A stretch of DNA of 64,000 bases from NCBI GenBank assembly GCA_902511755.1, contig CABXGL010000005.1:1-64000 (forward strand). The letters run 5' to 3'. Source of the DNA: an uncultured Bacteroidota bacterium. GTDB taxonomy: Bacteria > Bacteroidota > Bacteroidia > Flavobacteriales > Flavobacteriaceae. How positions within the stretch are numbered: the stretch's first letter is position 1; the number at the start of each line of letters is the position of its first letter. Of the stretch, positions 1 to 10,731 are shown one piece after another. Position numbers and translations under genes: made by a program. The notes below the pieces were generated by a model that was not told the origin of the DNA, made no database searches, and worked only from the letters and a program-made list of their open reading frames with translations.

Positions 1-2
1 GT

Positions 3-560
3 GTATCTGATACTCAAAGTGAAGTAACATTTACTTGGAGTGCATCGGCAAACACCAATAGTTATGATCTGAAGATTACTAATTTAAATACTAGTGCTAT
101 CACAAATAAAACAGGTCTTACTACGATTACTACCAAAGTAACCTTAGATAAGGGAGTTCCTTATTCTTGGAATATAACCTCTAAAAGTACTTCTTCTACT
201 ACCACTACTGCCAGTGATACTTGGAAGTTTTATTTAGCAGGAAAAGGAATTACTAATTATGCTCCATTCCCTGCAGATTTAAAATCTCCTAAATCAGGAT
301 CTACTGTTTCTAGAGATGGAGATGGTAAAGTAACTTTTACATGGGACGGTAGTGATCCAGATACTGGAGATACACTTACTTACACTCTTTATGTAGATAA
401 AATAGATGGAAAACAAACTCCACCTTCAGCGCAGACTAATCTAACAGTCAAAACATTAGCTGTTTCTGTAGATGCAGGCACAACCTATTATTGGAGAGTG
501 AAAACATCAGATGGAACTCATAGTAGTTACTCTCTTGTTTACTCATTTAAAACAGAATAA
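3..560 (+). CDS. C-terminal part of a surface/secreted protein with fibronectin type III-like repeats (5' truncated by window)
   Basis: Open frame from base 3 to TAA at 558-560: VSDTQSEVTFTWSASANTNSYDLKITN...YSWNI and TFTWDGSDPDTGDTLTYTLYVDK...YYWRVKTSDG, two FnIII-like units; not in the ORF track. Confidence 0.75.
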   Translation, partial: VSDTQSEVTFTWSASANTNSYDLKITNLNTSAITNKTGLTTITTKVTLDKGVPYSWNITSKSTSSTTTTASDTWKFYLAGKGITNYAPFPADLKSPKSGSTVSRDGDGKVTFTWDGSDPDTGDTLTYTLYVDKIDGKQTPPSAQTNLTVKTLAVSVDAGTTYYWRVKTSDGTHSSYSLVYSFKTE

Positions 561-581
561 AATTATAGTTTCTTGTTATTT

Positions 582-606
582 AAAAAAGGGCATTGCCCTT
601 TTTTTT
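582..606 (+). terminator. Rho-independent terminator after the FnIII protein
   Basis: aaaaaagggcattgcccttttttt: GC-rich short stem followed by T run. Confidence 0.75.
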
Positions 607-626
607 ATATTTGAACAAAATTTATT

Positions 627-944
627 TTGAAGGAGATCACAATTACCCTTATAGATAGAGATGGTAAGAAGCATTCATTAAAAGCCCCGACTGATGTAAA
701 CATGAATTTAATGGAGCTTTGTAAAAGTTACGAATTCCCTATTCAAGGAATTTGTGGTGGTATGGCAATGTGTGCTTCATGCCAAATATATATTCATTCA
801 GAAAATTCAGTAAATGAAATAAGTGATGATGAAAGAGCGATGTTATCTGAAGCTGTTTTTGTAAAAGAAAATTCTAGACTTGGTTGTCAAATTCAAATTA
901 ATAAGGAGCTTGATGGGTTGGTTTTTGAAATTGCTCCAGAATAA
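627..944 (+). CDS. fdx: 2Fe-2S ferredoxin
   Basis: CGGMAMCASC...C cluster motif and adrenodoxin-like fold sequence; TTG start. Confidence 0.85.
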   Translation: MKEITITLIDRDGKKHSLKAPTDVNMNLMELCKSYEFPIQGICGGMAMCASCQIYIHSENSVNEISDDERAMLSEAVFVKENSRLGCQIQINKELDGLVFEIAPE

Positions 945-945
945 A

Positions 946-3213
946 TTACTTTTTGTTTTGTTTTTTAATAAGGTTTAGAGCAGACCCTTCTTTATACCAT
1001 TCTATTTGTTGATCATTATAGGTATGGTTTGCAAAAATAATATCTTCAGAACCATCTTTATGTTTGATTTTAATAGTAAGTTGTTTTCCAGGACTAAATT
1101 TTTCTAGATCAATAAAGTCAAAAAGGTCATCTTCTTGAATTAAATCATAATCATTTTCATTATTAAAAGTGATACCTAGCATACCTTGTTTTTTAAGGTT
1201 AGTTTCATGAATTCTAGCAAATGATTTAACGAGAACTACTTTTACTCCCAAATGTCTAGGTTCCATAGCTGCATGTTCTCTTGAAGAGCCTTCTCCATAA
1301 TTATGGTCACCAACTACTATAGTATCAATATTATTTTTTTTATAGATTCTTTGAACATCAGGTACTCCTTCATATTCTCCATTTAGTTGATTTTTTACAA
1401 AATTTGTTTTTTCATTGAATGCATTTACAGCTCCAATTAGACAATTATTTGAGATATTGTCTAGATGACCTCTATATCTTAACCATGGTCCAGCCATTGA
1501 AATGTGATCTGTGGTGCATTTTCCTAAAGCTTTTATTAATAATTTGGCATCTAAAATGTTTTTACCATCCCAGGGGCTAAATGGCTCTAAAAACTGTAAT
1601 CTTTCAGATGATTTACTTATTTTAACTTCAATACTTGATCCATCTTCTGAAGGTGCTAAATAACCTGCATCTTCAACCTCAAAACCTTTTGGAGGAAGTT
1701 CCCATCCAGTAGGTTCATCCAATTTAACTTTTTCGCCTTTTGCATTAATTAATGAATCTTTTATAGGATTAAAATCTAATCTTCCAGAAATAGCAATAGC
1801 AGCAACCATTTCGGGTGAAGCTACAAAGGCATGTGTGTTTGGATTTCCATCTGCCCTTTTAGCAAAATTTCTGTTAAAGGAATGAACTATTGAATTTTTC
1901 TTTTGGAGATCTGCTCCTTTTCTTGCCCATTGTCCAATACATGGACCACATGCATTAGTAAAAATTTTAGCATTTAGATTTTCAAAAACATCTAAAAATC
2001 CATCTCTCTCAGCTGTATATCTTACTTGTTCTGAACCAGGATTTATTCCAAATTCAGCCTTTGTCCTTAAACCTTTATCAATAGCTTGTTGAGCAATTGA
2101 TGCCGCTCTTGATAAGTCTTCATAAGAAGAGTTTGTACAAGAACCTATAAGACCCCATTCAACTTTTAATGGCCATTCATTTTTTTTGGCTTTTTCTCCC
2201 ATTTCATGTACAGGAGTTGCAATATCAGGAGAAAATGGACCATTTACGTGAGGCATTAGATCAGAAAGATTAATTTCAATTATCTGATCAAAATATTTTT
2301 CAGGTTCGCTATACACTTCAGGATCAGCAGTTAAATAATCCTTCACTTTATTTGCAGCATCTGCAATATCACTTCTTCCAGTAGATCTTAGGTATCTTTC
2401 CATTGATTCATCATATCCAAATGTAGAAGTAGTAGCACCAACTTCAGCTCCCATATTACATATTGTTCCTTTTCCAGTACAAGACATAGACTTAGCACCG
2501 GGTCCAAAATATTCAATAATAGCTCCTGTTCCTCCTTTAACAGTTAAAATTCCAGCTACTTTTAATATTACATCTTTAGGAGAAGTCCATCCCGAACATT
2601 TTCCAGTTAATTTAACTCCAATTAGTTTTGGGAATTTTAGTTCCCAAGGCATTCCAGCCATAACATCAACTGCATCAGCTCCTCCAACTCCGATAGCTAC
2701 CATTCCAAGTCCACCAGCATTTACTGTATGTGAATCTGTACCAATCATCATCCCGCCAGGAAATGCATAATTTTCCAGAACTACCTGATGAATTATTCCT
2801 GCTCCTGGTTTCCAAAAGCCAATTCCATATTTATCAGAGACAGATTCAAGAAAATTAAAAACTTCGTTACTATTATTTAAAGCAGATTGAAGATCTTTTG
2901 AAGCTCCTACTGAAGCTTGGATTAAGTGATCACAGTGTACTGTTGTTGGGACAGCAACCTTTTTTTTTCCAGCTTGCATGAATTGTAGTAAAGCCATTTG
3001 AGCAGTAGCATCTTGACAGGCTATTCTGTCAGGAGCAAAATCCACATAATCAACCCCTCTTTTATATGGTTTTTCTAATTCATTATTCCATAGGTGAGAA
3101 TATAATATTTTTTCTGCTAGAGTAAGCGGACTTCCTTTAATTTTTCGAGCTTTATCAACTTTAGATTGAATCTTTTGATAAATCTCAATAATCATTTCTA
3201 TATTAAATGCCAT
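946..3213 (-). CDS. acn: Aconitate hydratase
   Basis: 755 aa aconitase with [35 protein letters not shown] and [18 protein letters not shown] motifs. Confidence 0.95.
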   Translation of the reverse strand: MAFNIEMIIEIYQKIQSKVDKARKIKGSPLTLAEKILYSHLWNNELEKPYKRGVDYVDFAPDRIACQDATAQMALLQFMQAGKKKVAVPTTVHCDHLIQASVGASKDLQSALNNSNEVFNFLESVSDKYGIGFWKPGAGIIHQVVLENYAFPGGMMIGTDSHTVNAGGLGMVAIGVGGADAVDVMAGMPWELKFPKLIGVKLTGKCSGWTSPKDVILKVAGILTVKGGTGAIIEYFGPGAKSMSCTGKGTICNMGAEVGATTSTFGYDESMERYLRSTGRSDIADAANKVKDYLTADPEVYSEPEKYFDQIIEINLSDLMPHVNGPFSPDIATPVHEMGEKAKKNEWPLKVEWGLIGSCTNSSYEDLSRAASIAQQAIDKGLRTKAEFGINPGSEQVRYTAERDGFLDVFENLNAKIFTNACGPCIGQWARKGADLQKKNSIVHSFNRNFAKRADGNPNTHAFVASPEMVAAIAISGRLDFNPIKDSLINAKGEKVKLDEPTGWELPPKGFEVEDAGYLAPSEDGSSIEVKISKSSERLQFLEPFSPWDGKNILDAKLLIKALGKCTTDHISMAGPWLRYRGHLDNISNNCLIGAVNAFNEKTNFVKNQLNGEYEGVPDVQRIYKKNNIDTIVVGDHNYGEGSSREHAAMEPRHLGVKVVLVKSFARIHETNLKKQGMLGITFNNENDYDLIQEDDLFDFIDLEKFSPGKQLTIKIKHKDGSEDIIFANHTYNDQQIEWYKEGSALNLIKKQNKK

Positions 3214-3232
3214 TTAACCCTAATTTAGATTG

Positions 3233-3262
3233 CAAAAATAATGTTTATTGGTTAAAGTTCAA
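3233..3262 (-). promoter_or_regulatory. Bacteroidota-type promoter of acn (TTG-N19-TATTTTTG)
   Basis: Minus strand TTG AACTTTAACCAATAAACAT TATTTTTG matches -33 TTG / -7 TAnnTTTG. Confidence 0.65.
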
Positions 3263-3276
3263 TCCTATTGGGTATT

Positions 3277-3639
3277 TTATAATATAATAAGGACCGAAGA
3301 AAGTGCTAACATTATTAAAGCAGGTAGAGATTTAATTAAAGGATCATTTATTTTTAAATGATCTCCAATTGTTCCAATCATAAGACATCCTATTAAAAAT
3401 GCAGAAACATCAACTAAATTTGGAAACCAAATTCCTGCTATTAAAAGACATCCTAAAGGTAATTTTGAAAATTCTAGTATTTTTAAAAATGAATTTTTAA
3501 AACCATTTGATTTAAACTCAGATTCCATATTTTGTGAATTTCCTCCTCCAATAATAGAATAATTCTTTAATCGAATTTTCCATTGATAAAATATTCCTAA
3601 TGCAATTATTACTTGAATTATAATTTTGATACTTTCCAT
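3277..3639 (-). CDS. DoxX-like family small membrane protein
   Basis: 120 aa with several hydrophobic helices; DoxX-like pattern. Confidence 0.55.
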   Translation of the reverse strand: MESIKIIIQVIIALGIFYQWKIRLKNYSIIGGGNSQNMESEFKSNGFKNSFLKILEFSKLPLGCLLIAGIWFPNLVDVSAFLIGCLMIGTIGDHLKINDPLIKSLPALIMLALSSVLIIL

Positions 3640-3654
3640 ATTTAAATATAAAAT

Positions 3655-3680
3655 AAAAAAGCCAGTTTTTACTGGCTTTT
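3655..3680 (-). terminator. Terminator downstream of tRNA-fMet (possibly bidirectional)
   Basis: aaaaaagccagtttttactggctttt: 7-bp stem (aagccag/ctggctt) flanked by A and T runs. Confidence 0.75.
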
Positions 3681-3684
3681 GTAG

Positions 3685-3757
<73 letters not shown>

Positions 3758-3837
3758 ATGTGAGGGGCGAATTTACAACTTTTTTAAAATATATAGAAAA
3801 GTATTATCAATTATAATTAAGGTCTTACCTTTGATTT

Positions 3838-4722
3838 ATGGTTCATAAATCTGGATTTGTAAATATTATTGGTAACCCAAATGTTGGCAAATCAACATTA
3901 ACCAATCTTTTTGTTGGTAAAAAACTATCTATTATTACACCTAAAGCTCAAACAACTAGACATCGAATTTTAGGGATTGTAAATTCTGAGAATTATCAAA
4001 TGGTAATTTCTGATACTCCAGGAATAATAAAACCTGCTCACAAACTTCACAAATCTATGATGGATTTTGTTAATATGACTTTTGAGGATTCTGATATATT
4101 ACTTTATATGGTTGAGTATAAAGATTATAACCTAAAAGACTCTTCACTTTTAAAAAAAATAAAATCTTCTAAGGTTCCTTTAATATTAGTCATCAATAAA
4201 ATTGATTGTATTGACCAGATAAAATTAGAAAGTGAAATAGATTATTGGAAGGAAGTGTTACCCAATGCTGAAATATGGCCAATTTCTGCTATTGAAAATT
4301 TTAATATTGAGGAATTAAAAAATAGAATTATTGATATTTTACCCATTGGACCAGCATATTTTCCTAAAGATCAATTAACCGATAAACCAGAGAGGTTTTT
4401 TGTAAATGAGATTATTAGGGAGAAGATATTAATTAATTTTAAAAAAGAAATTCCATATTCTGTAGAAGTGGTTACTGAATCATTTGAAGAAGAACTTAAA
4501 ATCATCAAAATTCGGTCTATTATAATGGTAGAAAGAAATAGTCAGAAAGGAATTATTATTGGTCATAAAGGAGATGCGATCAAAAATATTGGAACTCAAT
4601 CTAGGATAGATATGGAAAACTTTTTTAACAAAAAAGTATTTTTAGATCTACAGGTAAAAGTTAATAAAAACTGGAGATCCAGTGATATAGAACTTAAAAG
4701 GTTTGGATATAATCAAAAATGA
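3838..4722 (+). CDS. era: GTPase Era
   Basis: GNPNVGKSTL, DTPG, NKID plus C-terminal KH domain (IIIGHKGDAIKNIG). Confidence 0.95.
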   Translation: MVHKSGFVNIIGNPNVGKSTLTNLFVGKKLSIITPKAQTTRHRILGIVNSENYQMVISDTPGIIKPAHKLHKSMMDFVNMTFEDSDILLYMVEYKDYNLKDSSLLKKIKSSKVPLILVINKIDCIDQIKLESEIDYWKEVLPNAEIWPISAIENFNIEELKNRIIDILPIGPAYFPKDQLTDKPERFFVNEIIREKILINFKKEIPYSVEVVTESFEEELKIIKIRSIIMVERNSQKGIIIGHKGDAIKNIGTQSRIDMENFFNKKVFLDLQVKVNKNWRSSDIELKRFGYNQK

Positions 4723-4768
4723 TTTTATTATTTTAAAACATTAGATTTGTACCCCTTAATAAAATAAA

Positions 4769-6073
4769 ATGAGTTCTATTGTTGCTATTGTAGGTAGGCC
4801 CAATGTGGGAAAATCAACACTATTTAATAGGTTAATCCAAAAAAGAGAAGCAATTGTCGACTCTGAGAGTGGAGTGACAAGAGATAGGCATTATGGTTTT
4901 TCATTTTGGAATGGAAAAGATTTTACGGTAATTGATACTGGAGGTTATATGTTGGGTGGAGATGATAATTTTGAAAAAGAAATAAATGATCAGGTAATGA
5001 TTGCAATTGAGGAATCTGATGTTATTATTTTTACAGTAGATGTTGATACTGGGATTAATACAATGGATAATGAAATAGCTAGACTTCTTCATAAATCTGG
5101 TAAAGCTATTATTCTTGCTGTTAATAAAGTAGATAATCATAAAAGGCATATTGATTCAAATGAATTTCATTCTCTAGGATTTAAAAAATCTTTTAATATT
5201 TCAGCAATTAATGGTAGCGGAACTGGAGAACTATTAGATGAGTTAGTTAATTATTTTCCTGAAAAATTAAAGATAGATGAAGAAAAAATTCCTGGATTTG
5301 CTGTTATTGGAAGACCAAATGCAGGAAAATCATCATTTATTAATGCACTTTTGGGCGATGATAGATATGTTGTTACTGAAATTGCTGGAACAACAAGAGA
5401 TAGCATTGATACTCATTTTAATAGATTTGGATTTGATTTTAATTTAATTGATACGGCTGGAATAAGAAAAAAATCAAAAATAAGTGATGATATTGAATTT
5501 TATTCTGTTGTTAGGTCAATTAGAACAATTGAAAATGCAGATGTTTGTTTAATCTTATTTGATGCAACGCGAACATTTGATTCGCAAGTAAAAAATATTT
5601 TTTGGTTAGCAGCAAGAAATAACAAGGGAATAGTCATTTTGGTAAATAAATGGGATTTAGTCAATAAAAAAACTAATACTATTAAAATGATAGAAGAAAA
5701 TATTAGAAAAGAAATTGAACCTTTTGTTGACGTCCCAATTGTATTTATTTCAAGCTTAACTAAACAAAGAATTTTTAAAGCAATAGAAACTGCTATGGTA
5801 GTTTATAAGAATAAAAAACAAAATATTGTTACTAGAAAATTTAATGATTCTTTATTGCCAATTATTCAAAAGAATCCACCTCCGGCCTATAAGGGAAAAT
5901 ATGTAAAAATAAAATTTTGTACCCAGTTACCATCATCTTATCCTCAGTTTGCTTTCTTCTGTAATCTTCCTCAATACATAAAGGATCCTTATAAAAGATT
6001 TTTGGAGAATAAGATTCGTGAAATATATAATTTTTCTGGAGTACCGATTAATATATTTTTTAGAAAAAAATAG
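4769..6073 (+). CDS. der: Ribosome biogenesis GTPase Der
   Basis: Two G domains in tandem (GRPNVGKST, GRPNAGKSS) with C-terminal KH-like domain. Confidence 0.95.
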   Translation: MSSIVAIVGRPNVGKSTLFNRLIQKREAIVDSESGVTRDRHYGFSFWNGKDFTVIDTGGYMLGGDDNFEKEINDQVMIAIEESDVIIFTVDVDTGINTMDNEIARLLHKSGKAIILAVNKVDNHKRHIDSNEFHSLGFKKSFNISAINGSGTGELLDELVNYFPEKLKIDEEKIPGFAVIGRPNAGKSSFINALLGDDRYVVTEIAGTTRDSIDTHFNRFGFDFNLIDTAGIRKKSKISDDIEFYSVVRSIRTIENADVCLILFDATRTFDSQVKNIFWLAARNNKGIVILVNKWDLVNKKTNTIKMIEENIRKEIEPFVDVPIVFISSLTKQRIFKAIETAMVVYKNKKQNIVTRKFNDSLLPIIQKNPPPAYKGKYVKIKFCTQLPSSYPQFAFFCNLPQYIKDPYKRFLENKIREIYNFSGVPINIFFRKK

Positions 6074-6079
6074 TGTTTA

Positions 6080-6397
6080 TTAAAGTTCTTCTTTAATATT
6101 TGTAAGAGCTGTTTTGATTTTTTCTAGTTTTTTAACTACTTCAAAGTTCTTATTTAGAATTTTTAATTGTTCTTTTGCTCCCTCTAGAGTATAACCTTTT
6201 TCTTTAACTAGATGATGAATAGTCTGAAAATTTTCTACATCAATTGAAGAATATCTTCTTGTTCCCTTACTATTTTTTTTAGGTTTTAAGACATCAAATT
6301 CTTTTTCCCAAAATCTAATTAATGATGTATTCACATTAAAAGCTTTGGAAATTTCTCCTATTGTATAATATAATTTTTCGGGAAGGTTGACATGCAT
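6080..6397 (-). CDS. MerR family transcriptional regulator
   Basis: YTIGEISKAFNVNTSLIRFWEKEFDVLKPKKNSKGTRRYSSIDVENF. Confidence 0.85.
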   Translation of the reverse strand: MHVNLPEKLYYTIGEISKAFNVNTSLIRFWEKEFDVLKPKKNSKGTRRYSSIDVENFQTIHHLVKEKGYTLEGAKEQLKILNKNFEVVKKLEKIKTALTNIKEEL

Positions 6398-7374
6398 TAA
6401 TCTAGAGATTGGTTTTCTTGATTAGCAATCTTTAATAATTCATCAAACTCATCAGGGGTTAAATTGCCATAGTAAAAGTTAATTGGATTGACTTGTCTTT
6501 TGTCTTTTCTAACTTCATAATGAAGGTGAGGTGCTTGAGATCTTCCAGTATTTCCAACAAATCCAATTATATCACCTTTTTTTACTTTTTGATATCTTCT
6601 CACATTGTATTTATCAAGATGAGCATATAAAGTAACATACCCAAAACCATGATCTATTCTAATATGCTTTCCATATCCCGAAGATCTTGAATCAGCTCGG
6701 ATGACTTTTCCATCACTTGCAGCATAAACTGGAGTGCCCCTTGGAGCAGTAAAATCCATTCCACTGTGCATACGTCTAGATTTTGTAAAAGGATCTGTTC
6801 TATAACCAAAACCAGAAGCTATTCTAGTTAAGTCATTATTTTTAATTGGTTGAATAGAAGGAATTGATGAAAGAAGTTTTTCTTTATCACTAACTAATCT
6901 TTCAATTTCATCTAGAGATTTTGACTGAATAACTATTTGTTTAGTTAGAATCTCAATTTTTTTTGTCGTTTCTATTACTAAATCTGAATTTTCAAACCCT
7001 TCTAAATTTGCATATCTGTTTATTCCACCAAATCCAGCTATTCTAACTTCATTTGCAATAGGGTTAGTTTCAAATAAAACTCGATAAATATTATTATCTC
7101 TTTGTTCGATATTTTCAAGTACTATATTAAGTTGAGATATTTTTTTATTTAATAAATCAAATTGAAGCTTAAAGTTTGAAAGCTCTCTAGCTTGAGTTAA
7201 TTCTGTAGGCGTATTTAATAATGGAGTATTTAATAATACAAGTAAAGTAATAATTCCAAAAAACATTGAGCTTAAGAGAAAAGCTAAGATATTCTTAAAT
7301 TGAGTAGATCTATTAATTTCAACCTTTCGATAGGAAAGAGTTTTCTGGTCGTAATAATACTTGGTCTTAAACAT
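6397..7374 (-). CDS. M23 family metallopeptidase (membrane-anchored)
   Basis: N-terminal TM, coiled coil, LytM domain RMHSGMDFTAPRGTPVYAASDGKV...PHLHYEVRKDKRQVNP. Confidence 0.92.
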   Translation of the reverse strand: MFKTKYYYDQKTLSYRKVEINRSTQFKNILAFLLSSMFFGIITLLVLLNTPLLNTPTELTQARELSNFKLQFDLLNKKISQLNIVLENIEQRDNNIYRVLFETNPIANEVRIAGFGGINRYANLEGFENSDLVIETTKKIEILTKQIVIQSKSLDEIERLVSDKEKLLSSIPSIQPIKNNDLTRIASGFGYRTDPFTKSRRMHSGMDFTAPRGTPVYAASDGKVIRADSRSSGYGKHIRIDHGFGYVTLYAHLDKYNVRRYQKVKKGDIIGFVGNTGRSQAPHLHYEVRKDKRQVNPINFYYGNLTPDEFDELLKIANQENQSLD

Positions 7375-7484
7375 TAACTAAATTATAGTATTTTTACTGG
7401 TGATTTATAATGAATTTTACATTTAAACTTAAGTAAAGATATAAAATAGTTTTTTTGTAAAAGATCTAATAAAAATTACTTTAT

Positions 7485-10097
7485 ATGAATTCTAATAAAG
7501 TTCGTTCTGAATTTTTAAGTTTTTTTGAAAAGAAAAACCATAAAGTAGTTAAATCTGCACCTATGGTTATTAAAAATGATCCAACATTAATGTTTACTAA
7601 TGCTGGAATGAATCAGTTTAAAGATAATTTCTTAGGGAATATTATTAGTGATGATAAAAGATTAGTTGACACACAAAAATGTTTAAGAGTTTCTGGTAAA
7701 CATAATGACCTTGAGGAAGTAGGTATTGACACTTACCATCACACTATGTTTGAAATGTTAGGTAATTGGAGTTTCGGAGATTATTTTAAAAAAGAAGCAA
7801 TAAACTGGGCATGGGAACTTTTAACAGAAATTTATAAAATTGATAAAAATTCTTTATATGTAACCATATTTGAAGGTTCAAAAAAAGATGGTACGTTAAA
7901 GGATAAAGATGCGTATAATATATGGAGTGAAATTATTGATGAAAGCAGAATCATTTTAGGAAATAAAGATGATAATTTTTGGGAGATGGGAGATCATGGA
8001 CCATGTGGACCTTGTTCTGAAATACATATTGATATTAGGTCAGAAAAAGAAAAATCAAAAATCTCAGGCAGAAATTTAGTGAATAAAGATCACCCAGAAG
8101 TGATTGAAATATGGAATTTAGTTTTTATAGAGTTTAACAGAAAGACAGATGGTTCTTTAGAAAAACTGCCATTTAAACATATTGATACTGGGATGGGTTT
8201 CGAGAGGTTATGCATGGTTTTACAAGGAGTTAAGTCTAACTATGATACTGATATTTTTCAACCATTGATCAAGGAGTTAGAGCTAGTTTCTGAAATTAAA
8301 TATGGAATTAATAAAGAAAAGGATATTGCTATTCGAGTGATTGTAGATCATTTAAGGGCGGTTTCATTTTCTATTGCAGATGGTCAATTACCATCTAACA
8401 ATGGCGCAGGTTATGTTATAAGAAGAATATTAAGAAGAGCAATTCGATATGGTTATACATTCTTAGATCAAAAATCGCCATTTATTTATAAACTAGTAAA
8501 AAAACTCTCTTCTCAACTTTCTAAGGCATATCCTGAACTTGAAAGTCAAATTCAAATTATTGAAAATGTAATTAAAGAGGAGGAGTCCTCATTCTTGATA
8601 ACTTTAGAAAAGGGTATTATAAAACTAAATGATATTATTTTGAATAGTAAAACAAAAAATATCTCTGGTTCAAATGCATTTGAACTTTATGATACTTTTG
8701 GCTTTCCAATTGATTTAACTTCATTAATTTTAAGAGAAAATGGGATGTCTTTTGATTCCAAAGAATTTAATTCTCTGATGAGTATTCAAAAAAATAGATC
8801 TAAATCTGCTTCTCATTCTTCTAATGAAGAGTGGATTAAAATTAATGAGTCTGAACAAAGTAAATTTATAGGTTATGATGAATTAATTTCTAATTCTAAA
8901 ATTTTAAGATATAGAAAAACAAAAAACAATAAAAAAGAAGAAATTTATCAGGTTGTATTTGATAAAACACCTTTTTATCCAGAAGGAGGAGGTCAAGTTG
9001 GAGATACTGGTTTTTTGGAAACTGGTTCAGATCAGAAAATACAAATTTTGAATACATTTAAGGAAAATGATTCCATAATACACCTAATTAAATCTCTTCC
9101 AAAGGAATTTGATAAAGATTTTAATATAAGAGTTGATAAAAATAAAAGGTTTGCATGTTCTAGTAATCATACAGCTACACATTTGCTTCATCAAGCTTTG
9201 AGACATGTTTTAGGAGACCATGTTCAGCAGAAGGGCTCTATGGTTTCTGATAAATATTTGAGATTTGATTTTTCTCATTTTTCAAGATTAAATGAAAAGG
9301 AATTAGAAGAGATACAAAACTTTGTGAATCAAAGAATAATAGATGAATTAGAATTTGAAGAAAACAGAAATTCTTCTCTAAAGGAATGTTTAGATAAAGG
9401 AGTAATTGCTCTTTTTGGAGAAAAATATGGAGATGTTGTTAGATCAGTTAAATTTGGAGAATCTTATGAATTATGTGGAGGAACACATGTTAAAAATACA
9501 AGTCAAATTAGGAGTTTTATTATAACATCTGAATCCGCAATATCAACTGGAATTAGAAGAATTGAAGCATTAAGCGGTCCAAATGCAATAAATTTCTTAA
9601 TTAATCAAACAAAAACTTTGAAAGAAATTAATTCAATTCTTTTAAATGACAATAACCCTGTTGATGCATTGAATAAAATTAAAAATCAAAATGTTTCTTC
9701 TAATAAAAAATTAGAAAGAACAAATAATGAATTAATTGGATATTACATTAAAGATTTAAATCAAAATTTAGAGTTAATAAATAATATAAACTTTTGTGCT
9801 ATTGAATTCTCTTGTGATCCTAACGTTTTAAAAAATTTAGCTTTTAAAGCTGGAAAGGAAATAGAAAATTTATTTTTAGTTTTATGTTCTAATTTTGAAG
9901 GAAAGGCTTATGTTATGTGTTATATTTCTAAAAATTTAACGGAGTCCCATAAACTAAATGCACAAAATATAGTTAAAAAATTAGGAGATTCTATTGGTGG
10001 AACTGGAGGTGGTCAATCATTTTTTGCAACCACAACTGGAAATAATATTTCTGGAATAAAAAATGTAATTAATAAATCTAGAGAATTTATTAATTAA
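7485..10097 (+). CDS. alaS: Alanyl-tRNA synthetase
   Basis: 870 aa class II synthetase; HHTMFEMLGNWSFGDYF, NHTATHLLHQALR, CGGTHVKNTSQI. Confidence 0.97.
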   Translation: MNSNKVRSEFLSFFEKKNHKVVKSAPMVIKNDPTLMFTNAGMNQFKDNFLGNIISDDKRLVDTQKCLRVSGKHNDLEEVGIDTYHHTMFEMLGNWSFGDYFKKEAINWAWELLTEIYKIDKNSLYVTIFEGSKKDGTLKDKDAYNIWSEIIDESRIILGNKDDNFWEMGDHGPCGPCSEIHIDIRSEKEKSKISGRNLVNKDHPEVIEIWNLVFIEFNRKTDGSLEKLPFKHIDTGMGFERLCMVLQGVKSNYDTDIFQPLIKELELVSEIKYGINKEKDIAIRVIVDHLRAVSFSIADGQLPSNNGAGYVIRRILRRAIRYGYTFLDQKSPFIYKLVKKLSSQLSKAYPELESQIQIIENVIKEEESSFLITLEKGIIKLNDIILNSKTKNISGSNAFELYDTFGFPIDLTSLILRENGMSFDSKEFNSLMSIQKNRSKSASHSSNEEWIKINESEQSKFIGYDELISNSKILRYRKTKNNKKEEIYQVVFDKTPFYPEGGGQVGDTGFLETGSDQKIQILNTFKENDSIIHLIKSLPKEFDKDFNIRVDKNKRFACSSNHTATHLLHQALRHVLGDHVQQKGSMVSDKYLRFDFSHFSRLNEKELEEIQNFVNQRIIDELEFEENRNSSLKECLDKGVIALFGEKYGDVVRSVKFGESYELCGGTHVKNTSQIRSFIITSESAISTGIRRIEALSGPNAINFLINQTKTLKEINSILLNDNNPVDALNKIKNQNVSSNKKLERTNNELIGYYIKDLNQNLELINNINFCAIEFSCDPNVLKNLAFKAGKEIENLFLVLCSNFEGKAYVMCYISKNLTESHKLNAQNIVKKLGDSIGGTGGGQSFFATTTGNNISGIKNVINKSREFIN

Positions 10098-10638
10098 CTG
10101 AAACTTCTTCTTGTGGTGGGTATACAGATAAAATTTTGTTGACGTAACCTTCTACTAATTCATCTCTATTCATTCTATTAGTAGATAAAAAACCTATCCC
10201 TTTTCCTTGCCAGACTAGCTGCTTTGATTTAGTATCAATAATGTCAATGTATAAAACTCCTTCAGAAGTTGTATGAGACACTCTTCTATAATTTCTTCCA
10301 TAATAGGGATACCATCCTGAATAGTAAGGACTATAATATGAGTTATCTATATATATATTTTCAGAAGATTTCGTAGAAATATTTATCAATAAATCAGGAG
10401 TTTCACTTATAGCCATCCCTTTTTGTAAGAGATTTTTTTCTATAGACTTAAGAATTCTTTTTTTATCTATATCAGAAATTTCAACTTTATCAATCCCTGT
10501 TTTGTAGAAAGCAAATGATTGATAGTTGCTAAAATCAATGTCAGAATCGAAATCAGAATAAACTCGAATTGAATTACAACTGTTTAAAGAAAAACCTAGA
10601 ATAAAAAGAATCAAGATATATTGGTTAAATATTTTCAT
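10090..10638 (-). CDS. DUF4136 domain lipoprotein
   Basis: Lipobox FSLNSC and YSDFDSDIDFSNYQSFAF...LLINIS pattern. Confidence 0.75.
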   Translation of the reverse strand: MKIFNQYILILFILGFSLNSCNSIRVYSDFDSDIDFSNYQSFAFYKTGIDKVEISDIDKKRILKSIEKNLLQKGMAISETPDLLINISTKSSENIYIDNSYYSPYYSGWYPYYGRNYRRVSHTTSEGVLYIDIIDTKSKQLVWQGKGIGFLSTNRMNRDELVEGYVNKILSVYPPQEEVSVN

Positions 10639-10731
10639 AATATAATTTTTTGAGTATAGATCAATAACTATGCCTAAATGTTATATTTTAGTTTCTAGAC
10701 ATTACTTTTGTAAATGTAATAATATAAATTA

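Noticed and set aside
4901-5149. 82-aa minus ORF
   Set aside because: Entirely antisense within der; no family resemblance
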